Source of the DNA: Chloroflexi bacterium TSY
GTDB taxonomy: Bacteria; Chloroflexota; Anaerolineae; Caldilineales; Caldilineaceae
Length of the DNA stretch: 64,000 nucleotides
NCBI GenBank assembly: GCA_019217005.1
Contig: JAHBNG010000014.1
Coordinates: 1 to 64,000 of the forward strand
Direction of reading: 5' to 3'
Numbering within the stretch: position 1 is the stretch's first letter; every line of letters begins with the position of its first letter. The translations under genes were made by a program, and so were the position numbers. The notes under the pieces were generated by a model that was given only the letters and a program-made list of their open reading frames with translations, did no database searches and was not told the DNA's origin. Positions 28,114-36,999 of this stretch are shown here, one piece after another.

Positions 28114-29461
28114 TCTCTTCGATTGCCAGATCTCTACCTACTGCATTTTCATTTTCTGTCTCTTCATCTCGAATATCAGCAATATCTTGTTGCTGATTGG
28201 CAGCACGAATGTCGTTGCCGCTAGTGGCCGCAGGAGATGCGTTTGGTGGTTGAGGACATTCTGTTTCATCACGACGATTCGTTGCTGACATTGGGGCTGC
28301 CTGCCAGACACCTTCAACAAGGGTATGTATTGCGTCTGGATTTGTGATGCGTAAAACTGCTGCACCGGATTCGGTTCGATAGCTCTCAAGATCACGCAAG
28401 GTTAACCCTGCAGCGCGTACATCGTTTGCATCAAACGAAAGGCCAATCCTTGCCAAGTCGGCCATTTGCCATAGTGTTAAATCTGTAGTGAAGAGACCGC
28501 TGAGGGCAGACCAAAGTTGGGGAAAACAAGTCAAAAGATTCGTGCTGAGGGCTTGATCACGCAGTGCCCATAGAAATTGCCGTTGGCGTCGTGACCGCCC
28601 AATATCACTTTCACGCAAACGAAGTCGAACGAACCAACGCGCCGTTTCACCATCCATTAATACATCACCTGCAGGTAGAGTAAAATAGTCCCATTTTTGT
28701 GTGTCGAGATTGAAAATGGGTGAGAAAAAGGGGCAGTCGAGATGAACAGTTACACCACCAATGGCATCAACCAAAGCCTCGAAGCCACTCATTTCAACAC
28801 GAATCCAGTGATCGGTTGAGATTCCCAGAGTTTTGCTCAATACAATGGAAACCAATGCTGGACCACCCCCCTCAACTTTCAACACCCGTTCACCAAGATA
28901 ATCCACTCTATTGATGCGTCCCCAACCATTGCTGGGAATTTCGACGTAGAGATCGCGTGGGACGCTCAAAACACTTGCTCGTCTATTGGCTCGATCCAGG
29001 CCAACGATCATAATGACATCTGTACGCCAATCGACCCAATCGGGGCGGCGATCGGTGCCCAGGATGAGGAAATTTTCGGTTTGACTCCAACTGATTGATG
29101 GTTGGGCTGATTGACTAGATAATGACAGACTGGTGATTGGAACCCTAGGTCTGTTCAATGATGGTGCAACTTGAGTTGGGGTCGGAAGGGCTGCAAGCCG
29201 AGGTTGAATTGGTGGCAAAGGGGAAGATGATCTGGCCATATTAGGGCGAACAGGAGGGATTCCTGATTTGACACCCTGTGTTGCATCATTGTTTTGGACC
29301 CTATTTTGTACATTGAGTGGGCCATCAATACGTGGCTGTTCAAGAAACGGAAATGGTTCTTGAATTGAAACATCTGTCTGGTTTTGTAGTGTCGTCGTAC
29401 ACGCGACTACCAATAAAGGGAGCAGAACGAAAATCCAAATGCTCAGCTCCCCAATTCGCAC
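28106..29461 (-). CDS. LCP (LytR-CpsA-Psr) family lipoprotein 2
   Basis: I place the start at the GTG at 29,461. It gives a compact lipoprotein signal (VRIGELSIWIFVLLPLLVVAC). The frame is open upstream to 29,632, but that stretch is a translated copy of element D, so the longer form is unlikely. The LCP domain repeats the motifs of its neighbour: LILGTDRRPDWVDWRTDVIM, VPRDLYVEIPSNGWGRIN, HWIRVEMSGFEALVDAIGGV and RLRLRESDIGRSRRQRQF. It is first in the two-gene unit and overlaps the second by 8 bp. Element D abuts the start codon and so may supply or have displaced the ribosome-binding site and promoter. Confidence 0.88.
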   Translation of the reverse strand: MRIGELSIWIFVLLPLLVVACTTTLQNQTDVSIQEPFPFLEQPRIDGPLNVQNRVQNNDATQGVKSGIPPVRPNMARSSSPLPPIQPRLAALPTPTQVAPSLNRPRVPITSLSLSSQSAQPSISWSQTENFLILGTDRRPDWVDWRTDVIMIVGLDRANRRASVLSVPRDLYVEIPSNGWGRINRVDYLGERVLKVEGGGPALVSIVLSKTLGISTDHWIRVEMSGFEALVDAIGGVTVHLDCPFFSPIFNLDTQKWDYFTLPAGDVLMDGETARWFVRLRLRESDIGRSRRQRQFLWALRDQALSTNLLTCFPQLWSALSGLFTTDLTLWQMADLARIGLSFDANDVRAAGLTLRDLESYRTESGAAVLRITNPDAIHTLVEGVWQAAPMSATNRRDETECPQPPNASPAATSGNDIRAANQQQDIADIRDEETENENAVGRDLAIEEND

Positions 29462-29463
29462 GA

Positions 29464-29545
29464 AGGGCCTGTCCGAAAAGCTCTGTGACGATGCATTCTT
29501 GCGCGAGAAGCTGGTCGAATTCACAACCACTTTTTGGATAGGTTC
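29464..29545. mobile_element. Element D, copy 4
   Basis: Ends AGGGCCTGTCCGAAAAG and CACTTTTTGGATAGGTTC. It starts 3 bp upstream of the proposed GTG of LCP gene 2 and would occupy its leader. Confidence 0.8.
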
Positions 29546-29713
29546 TAAGTACTTATTATTCAGAGAAAGTCTCCATTGCTTATATTGACGGTAGATGGGC
29601 GAACAAACAAAAAGAGGTCGGAGGGTAGGCATACTTATATTTATTGTGAAATCACATCACTACACAGGAACTCATTTCGTAGAGACTTGATCCATCAAAT
29701 CCCTACAGCGTCT

Positions 29714-29751
29714 CAGTAGACCGCTGAGAATGACACAATTGAGGTCTACTG
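29714..29751. repeat. Small palindromic repeat at the end of the HD gene
   Basis: Ends CAGTAGACC and GGTCTACTG, similar to the repeat at 3088-3149 and to the termini of element B. Its right arm supplies the TAG stop codon of the HD-domain gene. Confidence 0.55.
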
Positions 29752-30351
29752 ATTATCTGAACAACGATAAATTTCAGTGTCACGGGGGCGGCGTGCACAT
29801 AACTCCGTAAATAACTGTCGACTTACAGGATAATACCATTCACTCTGCTGCCAAAATTCATCCAGTGTTGTGACGCCACCACGCTCATAACAGAGTGCTT
29901 GATGAACCATCTCAAGTCGATCCACATCCTTGAGCAGATATGCTTCTGGCGATGAATCTGCGTTGTAGTCATCCAAAATCTCTACATAATGATCCGCAGC
30001 AGGCAACTTAGCAACAAGGTGTGCCAATGCTGTTGCTTCGGCTTGACGCTTTGTCTCACGTCCAAGTAGATCTGCACTGCGTTTTGGTAAATCGGTCAAT
30101 ACACTCTCGCCAAAATCATGTAGCAATGCCATTTTGAGCAACTTTTCCTGGTCAAGTGGCCGGGTCAACCCCTGCTTTTGCCAGGAGGCATTGATTACAT
30201 CGGACAGGAAAAGCGTCAGAAGTGCACCCACACACGTATGTTCAGCGACCGATTCTGGGTTTGAGACACCAGCAAACAACCATCCCATGCGCGGTAATCG
30301 TTTCAGATAGTTGGCATGCTCGAGCGCTGCCAGGAGAGCTTGTATGTCCAT
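29746..30351 (-). CDS. HD-domain phosphohydrolase (YfbR/HDDC2-like)
   Basis: 201 residues. The metal-binding HD signature is complete: His38 in SVAEHT, His78-Asp79 in LLHDFGES, and Asp142 in LKDVDRLEM. The order and size fit the 5'-deoxynucleotidase/HDDC2 branch of the superfamily, which removes phosphate from deoxyribonucleoside monophosphates. Substrate cannot be fixed from sequence. The gene stands alone, with elements C and D packed in its upstream region and a palindrome forming its stop codon. Confidence 0.85.
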   Translation of the reverse strand: MDIQALLAALEHANYLKRLPRMGWLFAGVSNPESVAEHTCVGALLTLFLSDVINASWQKQGLTRPLDQEKLLKMALLHDFGESVLTDLPKRSADLLGRETKRQAEATALAHLVAKLPAADHYVEILDDYNADSSPEAYLLKDVDRLEMVHQALCYERGGVTTLDEFWQQSEWYYPVSRQLFTELCARRPRDTEIYRCSDNQ

Positions 30352-30375
30352 AAATTTATATTTGGCTTACAAGGA

Positions 30376-30530
30376 GGGGTGGTTCAGAATTAGGTTTACA
30401 CTTTTGATACATAGATAAAAATCTATATGAGGTCATTTTCTGCCTGAGCATGGCTCAAAGTAGAAAATATAAACATCTTTTCTCTTTGCAAAAATGTAAA
30501 CCTAATTGTCCGCCTAAAATGAACCACCCC
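30376..30530. mobile_element. Element C, complete copy (155 bp)
   Basis: Terminal inverted repeats GGGGTGGTTC and GAACCACCCC, flanked by perfect 8-bp repeats TACAAGGA (30,368-30,375 and 30,531-30,538). It encodes no protein. A second complete copy of the same length lies at 60,163-60,317. Confidence 0.93.
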
Positions 30531-30543
30531 TACAAGGAGGCTA

Positions 30544-30622
30544 AGAACCTACCGAAAAGTGGTTGTGAGTCCAACCAGCCTCTCGGGCCGAATGCTTGAC
30601 ACAGAACTTTTCGGATAAGCAC
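30544..30622. mobile_element. Element D, copy 5
   Basis: Ends AGAACCTACCGAAAAGTGG and CTTTTCGGATAAGCAC, flanked by TA on both sides. Inserted 5 bp after the right duplication of element C. Confidence 0.8.
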
Positions 30623-30860
30623 TAAGACGAAGGAAGATGCAGGTAGCAAAGTTATTTCGTCTGTCCCTTCGCCTTTTCTTCCTCACAGCCTCAGCCTTAT
30701 CCTCAGCCTAGGGTAATCGCGTACCTTAAAAGAGCGGCATTGCTACTGAAAGGAGTCACCTGCAATCCCGGATTGCTCGCCCCGTGGTTATGGCCATCTA
30801 AACTTGCTTGGGATCTTGGCTGTAAAGTTCGCGATTGCCCTAATCCTCAGCCTCAAGCTG

Positions 30861-32129
30861 CTACCGCAATTCCCGCCACAAAGCGCTCAATGCATGATTG
30901 CTCAAGCGTACGATCGTATATTCGTCTTGCCCACCAAACCCAACGTGCCAGCTTTGGGACGTTTCCGGGCTAGCAAGAGCAATCCATGTTTCGCCTTGTT
31001 GATTGCCATAGATACCCTGGTCAGTGCCGCTTGTACCCAAAATGGCTAGCCCATATGTTGCGTCGCTCAGAACCCGCAGTGCCTCTGCACATCGAACAAT
31101 CTGTTCTTCTCCTAATACTGTATCATTATCCAGGATCATTCTTACAGCGGGAGGCAGATCCTCTGCATCCGACAGCCAATATTCACCGACGACACCATCT
31201 TCCTCAGCCTTATCCTCAGCCTCAAGCTGCGCGTTCTCTTCCTCAACTTTACTCAACCGTTGCGCCAATGCACCACCGGTATTGCTCTCAACAATGGAGA
31301 TGGTTGCCGAAGATGCCCGAAGCAGGTGTACCACAACGAATTCAATCGTTTCGCCAGCTATATTGCTAAAGATATAGTCTCCAATCCGCCGCCGGATTTC
31401 CTGTTCAACCTCGTCAATCATCGCTTCAGCAACATCGGGACTATCTGCCGATGCCGTGACTCGGATGTCAACCTGCGCTGTGTGAGCCGCTAACCCGACG
31501 GATGGATTCGCTCCTTGCATCAGATCAGAAATATGATGGTCGACCGTGCTCTCACCAATGCTAACGGTGCGCAAGACACGCCGCCGAATAATGCCCGTAT
31601 TTTCACTGCGGGTCCGTAAGTAGGGTAGGACAGTATCTTGCATCAAGCGCTTCATCTCGCGAGGCACGCCTGGTAGCGCAATGATAGTCCCTTGTTCGCC
31701 TTCAACAATGAATCCAGGAGCTGTCCCAACTGGATTTTCAATGAGGATGGCATCAGTTGGGATCAACGCCTGCTGACGATTATTTTCTGTCATCGTGACG
31801 CCAAAACGAGCAAATCGTTCTTTGAGTGTCTGAAGCGCTTCGTCGTGCAGCAGTAATGGACGATTGGTGGCATTCGCAATCGCCTGGCGTGTAACATCGT
31901 CGGCTGTCGGTCCAAGACCACCCGTGATGATGATGACATCACTGCGACTCATCCCTAATTCTAAGACAGTACGCAGACGTGCTTCGTTGTCTCCAACCGT
32001 TGTTTTATAATACAGATGAACGCCCGCTTCACGCAACTGTTGTGCAATCCAAGCAGCATTGGTATCAACAATTTCTCCGAGCAAGATCTCGGTTCCGCTC
32101 GTAACAATTTCGGCAGCTAGTCTTGACAT
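30861..32129 (-). CDS. cinA: CinA family protein (nicotinamide-nucleotide amidohydrolase/competence-damage type)
   Basis: 422 residues. The N-terminal molybdopterin-binding-like domain is clear (AEIVTSGTEILLGEIVDTNA, IITGGLGPTADDVT, NPVGTAPGF, ALPGVPREMKRLM) and is the ADP-ribose pyrophosphatase module of CinA. The C-terminal domain keeps the amidase motif as SIVESNTGGALAQRL. The conserved stretch that normally follows is replaced by an acidic segment (VEEENAQLEAEDKAEEDGVV) encoded by CTCAGCC-type repeats that also occur just outside the gene. Amidase activity may be affected. The protein acts in pyridine-nucleotide salvage. A perfect 38-nt palindrome precedes the next gene upstream. Confidence 0.9.
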   Translation of the reverse strand: MSRLAAEIVTSGTEILLGEIVDTNAAWIAQQLREAGVHLYYKTTVGDNEARLRTVLELGMSRSDVIIITGGLGPTADDVTRQAIANATNRPLLLHDEALQTLKERFARFGVTMTENNRQQALIPTDAILIENPVGTAPGFIVEGEQGTIIALPGVPREMKRLMQDTVLPYLRTRSENTGIIRRRVLRTVSIGESTVDHHISDLMQGANPSVGLAAHTAQVDIRVTASADSPDVAEAMIDEVEQEIRRRIGDYIFSNIAGETIEFVVVHLLRASSATISIVESNTGGALAQRLSKVEEENAQLEAEDKAEEDGVVGEYWLSDAEDLPPAVRMILDNDTVLGEEQIVRCAEALRVLSDATYGLAILGTSGTDQGIYGNQQGETWIALASPETSQSWHVGFGGQDEYTIVRLSNHALSALWRELR

Positions 32130-32171
32130 AATGTATTATTGGTAGGACTTACGAACAATGTGATTCGCCTT

Positions 32172-32209
32172 CTCTCGTACGGGCTTGATATATCAAGCCC
32201 GTACGAGAG
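32172..32209. repeat. Perfect 38-nt palindrome within a larger inverted repeat
   Basis: CTCTCGTACGGGCTTGATA is followed directly by its exact reverse complement. It is embedded in wider imperfect arms ACTTACG (about 32,148) and CGTAAGT (about 32,217), and the whole is bracketed by TA, as in small elements of the IS630/mariner type. It lies between cinA and the CpXC gene. Confidence 0.85.
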
Positions 32210-32254
32210 GGTTCTGCGTAAGTTCTATTTGAGTAATTATTTTTCTGGAACGAC

Positions 32255-33880
32255 CTAAATCATAAGTGCGACCTGACCACGCATCGATTTAAGCCGATCG
32301 GCTTGGTCTGTGTGACCAGCTTGGCGCAACTGCTGTTCTGCGTTCGAGATTGTGTCGTGGAACTCTTTGGTGACCAATTCGCGATTGTCTTGTAATAATT
32401 TGCGGGCGCTGGCTGGATCAGGCGCAGCCAACAATTGCTGGATCAGGCGCGTCTCCGGGGGTAATTTTTCTTGGAACACCGTAAGCGCTTGTTCATAGAC
32501 TTGACGAAGGCGATTGGTCGCAGCCGTGGCACCGTTTTTCTGCGCGGCTTGGATATTTGCCGCAATCAAACCAAGAAAGGTCTCATCAATCAGATCGGCT
32601 CGTTCGCTTAATGCAGCGGCTGTATCATCAGCTTGTAACACTTCTTGGAGCACGGCTTGCGTTTGTTGGACCATGGCCTGCTGGGCCTGTTGCTGTTGGG
32701 CTTGAAGTTCAAGAATAAATTCCCGCAGTTCATTCAAACTCGCGCGTTCTTCGACATCATGTGCCTTTTCCATCTGCTGTGTCAAGGCCATCAGGAATTG
32801 GTAGTCCATCGCTGGCGCAGCCGCCATACCTAAGGCAGAGACGACTTCAACTCCATCCTCCCTCTGCCATGCCTCAATGACAAGCTGGAGCAGCTCTTCA
32901 CGCGACATTCCACTTGAGATCTTTTCCAAAATGGAGCGGATGCGTTCCTGCCGATCTTTCACTTCGGCTCCAGCTTCAGTTTTCTCTAACAATTGCGAAC
33001 GCAAGGTCAAGAGTGCATTGGCTGCTTGCTCTTGACCTTGTTGACCAATGACCATGATCATCTGCTCCAACATGGCGAACAGATCGCGATCGATCAGTTG
33101 TTTATTCCGTTCAATTGCCAAGTCAAGCGCAGTTTCATCATTGATCATACCAAGCAGGGTCTGTATAAGTCCAGACTGATCGCTCTGTTTTTTGAGCATC
33201 TCAGGTGTAACGCCTTCAAAGCCCCACAATTTTTCAACAAAACGACTCCAGTCAAGGAATTGTTGCGGTTGAAAAAGATAACCCTTTCGCTCTGCCGCAG
33301 GGAGGCTCCGCATGAGCATTTGGGTTAGATCACCAATAATCTTTTGCCGTTGTAGATCATCTGTTTTATCGTCTGGGGGTAGATAGACACCCGCAAACTC
33401 GTGTTCGGGTTCGTGAACCATAATTGGGGCACCCAATTGGATACCGCTATTGCAGGAGGGGCAAACACCAACATTGACCTGACCTGATAAAAGAGGATTT
33501 TTCAATTCGGGATTGGCTCCCAAGTCGATAATTGTAAAAACAGGGGCCGTATAGGCCGTACCACAGTTTGGACATTGAATCTGCGCGCCTCTCGGCGGGA
33601 ATTTAAAATTCATCTGTGGACGTTGCGCGCCAGCCTGCGGATCTTGCTTCTCTGATGCTTGCGCCGTTCCTTCGGCGGACGTTGTAGACGCCGTCTGGGA
33701 TGGAGCAGCTTGTTCCGGCATTTCGATGGGTGTTGGGCCTTGAGGTGCTTCTTTTTCTTTGCTTCCATAACCTTTAGGCAGGATCAACCCACTACTAGAC
33801 TGGTCATCCTCTAAAGGAGTTGTAGTCTGGTCACTTTGTTGAGGTTTGTTCTCTTGGCCCGGAAGAAGGATTCCACTCAT
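32255..33880 (-). CDS. CpXC-domain protein
   Basis: 541 residues. After an 85-residue Pro/Gln/Ser-rich N-terminus, the CpXC domain appears with two zinc-type motifs, CPNCGT and CPSCN, about 36 residues apart, the latter followed by GIQLGAPIMVHEPEHEF. The C-terminal 350 residues are helical and Gln-rich (LQAQQQQAQQAMVQQ), resembling a long tetratricopeptide-free helical repeat. CpXC proteins occur widely in Chloroflexota and Firmicutes, and their function is unknown. IS copy 2 is inserted about 45 bp upstream of the start codon and may separate the gene from its promoter. Confidence 0.82.
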   Translation of the reverse strand: MSGILLPGQENKPQQSDQTTTPLEDDQSSSGLILPKGYGSKEKEAPQGPTPIEMPEQAAPSQTASTTSAEGTAQASEKQDPQAGAQRPQMNFKFPPRGAQIQCPNCGTAYTAPVFTIIDLGANPELKNPLLSGQVNVGVCPSCNSGIQLGAPIMVHEPEHEFAGVYLPPDDKTDDLQRQKIIGDLTQMLMRSLPAAERKGYLFQPQQFLDWSRFVEKLWGFEGVTPEMLKKQSDQSGLIQTLLGMINDETALDLAIERNKQLIDRDLFAMLEQMIMVIGQQGQEQAANALLTLRSQLLEKTEAGAEVKDRQERIRSILEKISSGMSREELLQLVIEAWQREDGVEVVSALGMAAAPAMDYQFLMALTQQMEKAHDVEERASLNELREFILELQAQQQQAQQAMVQQTQAVLQEVLQADDTAAALSERADLIDETFLGLIAANIQAAQKNGATAATNRLRQVYEQALTVFQEKLPPETRLIQQLLAAPDPASARKLLQDNRELVTKEFHDTISNAEQQLRQAGHTDQADRLKSMRGQVALMI

Positions 33881-33925
33881 TTTGGTTTCTCGATTTTATG
33901 GATTCAAAATTAGATAACAATTAAC

Positions 33926-35416
33926 CTTTACTTTCTGGTAAAAGAAAAGAGATGAGGTGAGAAATGTGACAAAAAGCGGTTAGCAGTTCATCCTAAAGGT
34001 AGAGAAACCAAAAAGGAGGAAGGAATGCTAACCGCGCCAGAAATAACTATAGCAGTACTGATGAATGTATTGCAAGTAACGCCGATGGGAACAAACGTAA
34101 ATGTAATGCGTCTGATGTGGGCAATGCTGAATGGGTCGTTTCTGAAAAGTCGAGGAGCAATCCATAGCGCATTGAAAGAAAGCGGGTTTGAAGATGAGGA
34201 GCTCCGGCGAAGCTGGTGGAGCTTTCGATATGGATCATGGGATATTGCAAGCCTGCTCTCATCGTGGCAAGAAGAAGTGGAGTGGAAAGGGGAATGGGAG
34301 GCAAAAAAGTTAGAAGGATACCGAGTGAAAAGCATAGATATCACAGGGTTCTGGCGACCGAAGCTGCAAGGGAAAGTGAACCGACTCTATAACTCAACGG
34401 CTCGTCGGGCATTGCCCGCGCTCATCTTTGGAGTGATGATAAGCTCGGGGGGAGATAGGCGGGAAGCGAGTGCCACTGCTCAAGGCAATCATGAGATGCA
34501 CGGTTGGAACAAAGGAAAGTGAGTTTCGGAAAAAGCTGCTGAAAGAGACGAAGAAATCACTGGAGTCAGACGAAGTGGCGGTGGTCGATGCCGGGTTTAC
34601 AATCAGAGAAATGCTAGAAAGCGGCATCGACCGATTTGTCCTGCGGGAAGCCATTAACTGCACAGTGCGCCGCAATGAGTTCCCCAAACGCAAAGAAAAA
34701 GGCAGACCACCTGAATATGGTGATATTGTGCGTCCGCTCTCTCGCAGCTATAAGGAAAGCGACTCGAGGCTACAACTCCGGACTCGTCTGGTCGCTTTCT
34801 CTATAGTGGTCGCCTGATTTGCTATCAAGCATGGCACAATCTCGTCCCCAGAACAACCAAGGTGGATACAGCCAACCGTACCTACTCGATTTACGTCATT
34901 CAGGATCCGGCCTACAACACACCTTTGGTTTTGGCGACCGTTATGACTTTGCAGCCTGAAACCATTTATCTTGTCTACCTGGAACGCTGGCCTGTTGAAC
35001 CTCCCCCCTTGGCTTCCAAGCAGATGATTGGCTTACATCGTCAATTTGTTCATGCCGATGAGGCTTGTTTCCGCTTACCTGAACTGGGGAATCTTCTTTC
35101 CCATTTAGCCGCTTCTCTTCCTCCCATACCGACTGGCTACTGGGATCGAGAGCCTCAATCCACTCCCGGCAGGCTGCGCCGTGTTCTCTCGAGTGCTCTT
35201 TTTCCAACTCCTGACCAACTCGACCCTGACTTTCGGAAAAGGCCTCGGTTTCACACCATTTCCCTAAAGGCGTTCTCGCTCATCGCCGCCTCAATGCCGC
35301 TGCTTAAACTAGCCGAGCACTATTTTTACATTTTATCCCGTTTTTTCAGGGTGGATTCTTTTTTCCGCCCCTTTCGGTTTGCCCTTTGTCACTCAAGCCT
35401 TTACCAGAAAGTAAAG
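33926..35416. mobile_element. Insertion sequence, copy 2 (1491 bp, DDE type)
   Basis: Same terminal repeats as copy 1 (CTTTACTTTCTGGTAAA at left, TTTACCAGAAAGTAAAG at right), and high identity throughout. Flanks TTAAC (left) and TCATA (right) do not match, so its original target duplication is lost or it arrived by rearrangement. Confidence 0.9.
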
Positions 35417-35422
35417 TCATAG
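34025..35422 (+). pseudogene. Transposase of IS copy 2, frameshifted
   Basis: The frame from 34,025 carries KSIDITGFWRPKLQGK. It shifts at a G6 run near 34,447 (copy 1 has G5). The second piece contains VVDAGFTIREMLESGIDRF and ends after SIVVA at 34,817; this break is shared with copy 1. The third piece (from about 34,790) has the catalytic-glutamate segment YLERWPVEPPPL and runs to the right end. No full-length protein is encoded. Confidence 0.85.
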
Positions 35423-35492
35423 CCACATCATTGAAACTTCGGACAACTATCCCTCTAATGTATAAAACTAAGATTTGCTTTCTAAGAAATAT

Positions 35493-36567
35493 ATGAATCT
35501 TATGGATACTACTAGAAAACAAGAACAACTCCACGTTTGTTTTGATCGGATGTTACCACCAGAAAAATATTATGATGCACGTCTTGCAGCGATTGATGAG
35601 AATCCAGTCAATTATGCCCCTCTGGTGCGTGGGGGTGCTGAAAGCAAGAAACTTTGGTTGCCGGGGCGTACATTACGGGTTCGTTTTATGGACGGAGATC
35701 CAGTTGTTCAACAAAAAGTAGCCGACATTTTCCCTGAATGGAGTCAATACGCCAACCTCCATTTTGTACAGAGCCATGATGACAATGCGGAAATCCGTAT
35801 CTCATTTCAGTCAGCTGGCTCGTGGTCCTACATTGGAACAGACGCTCTTGTTGTGCCCACAGATCGGCCAACGATGAATTTTGGTTGGTTAAAACGAACC
35901 TCCAACTCCTTAGAATATAAGGCGTGTTGTTTTACATGAGTTTGGTCATGCCATTGGTCTGATTCATGAACATCAAAATCCGGCGACTGCAATCCCTTGG
36001 AACAAAGGGGCTGTTTATCAGTATTATAGCGGACCACCCAATAATTGGACACGAAGACAGACCGATCGCAATTTGTTTCAACGATATGATGATGATCGAA
36101 CTAATTTTACAAGTTTCGATGCGAAATCGATTATGCTTTATCCCATCCCGCAGCGCTTCACAGACGAGGACTTTGAAGTAGGTTGGAATCAGGAACTATC
36201 CGATCTCGACAAAGAACTGGCCCGCTTGGTCTACCCAAAAGAGGGTAAGGCTGCTACACAGCTTCTGGTCGATGCCGAGCCCATACAAGCTGAGATTGGT
36301 GAAAAGGGAGAGCTAGATGTCTATATGTTCGTTGTTCAAGAACAAGGACGCTATCTAATTGAAACCACTGGCCGGACAGATTTAGTCATGAGTCTATTCG
36401 GACCTGATGATAGTACAAATTTCCGAGCCGAAGACGACGATAGTGGTCGCGGGCTTAACCCACGTCTTAACATGATTTTACGATTGGGCACCTATACCGT
36501 TCACATTCGCAATTTTAGCCGACACAAGACTGGAGACTATGGCATCTTTGTGCGAAGGGACTTTTAA
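35493..36567 (+). pseudogene. Astacin-like (M12A) zinc metalloprotease with C-terminal PPC domain, frameshifted
   Basis: The first part (through NFGWLKRTSNSLEYKA) is in one frame and stops at 35,939. The second frame, overlapping it, carries HEFGHAIGLIHEHQNP, the HExxHxxGxxH zinc motif of astacins, and a Met-turn SIMLYP. A pre-peptidase C-terminal (PPC) domain follows (ELDVYMFVVQEQGRYLIETT, GTYTVHIRNFS). Removing one T in GCG-T-GTTGTT near 35,927 restores SLEYKAVVLHEFGH, so a single-base insertion broke the gene just before its active site. No signal peptide is evident. IS copy 2 ends 76 bp upstream. Confidence 0.85.
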
Positions 36568-36999
36568 CGAGAATTGATCCATCTTCCAAAAGCCACCTGG
36601 CATGAGTTGGGGAGGTGAATGAGAGAATCGTATGACAAAACAGGAGATCCAATTCACCTAATCCGACCTGAAGTTTGTAATCGACCTGCCTTTCCGTCAT
36701 TCAAGACTGATGTGACTCATCGTTTGCATTGGAATGAGAACCCCTTTGAATTACCAAACATTAGATGAGATATATGGTATCCATGTCTATCCAAGTAGCT
36801 GTTCAGCTTATCAGCATTTCAGCTATTAGCTTGACATGTTTAGGCAGCTTGTCTCGACAGGGAAGTGCCGAGCTGATGGCTGACTCGCTGAATGCTTACC
36901 TATCCAAGTTGCACCAATTTCCTCTTGGTGCAACTCAATAAACCTGTCGGCCCGCTAGTTGCTCATTTACTCGATAGTTGTGAAATGAATATTTTCCAA
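36568..36999. other. Intergenic region before an IS
   Basis: Contains a possible small gene (36,619-36,768), a cluster of CAGCT/AGCTGA short repeats (about 36,798-36,890), and a clean hairpin GTTGCACCAA/TTGGTGCAAC at 36,908-36,934 without a T tail. Confidence 0.5.
36619..36768 (+). CDS. Possible 49-residue protein of unknown function
   Basis: ATG with an ideal GGAGG 3 bp upstream (36,611-36,615). The 49-residue product (MRESYDKTGDPIHLIRPEV ... FELPNIR) has no signal, membrane segment or recognised motif. The strong ribosome-binding site is the only support. It could equally be a remnant of a gene broken by neighbouring rearrangements. Confidence 0.3.
   Translation: MRESYDKTGDPIHLIRPEVCNRPAFPSFKTDVTHRLHWNENPFELPNIR

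Larger units (their letters stand above)
30352..30860. other. Intergenic region with elements C and D and CTCAGCCT repeats
   Basis: Elements C2 and D5 fill the first half. The second half contains stretches TCAGCCTTATCCTCAGCCT (30,691-30,709) and ATCCTCAGCCTCAAGCTGC (about 30,843-30,861), which recur inside cinA at 31,203-31,231. No gene is visible. Confidence 0.55.

Noticed and set aside
16975..35416. Composite transposon bounded by the two direct IS copies
   Set aside because: The outer flanks (TATAA and TCATA) do not match, copy 1 has its own duplication, and the enclosed genes include essential gmk, which does not look like cargo.
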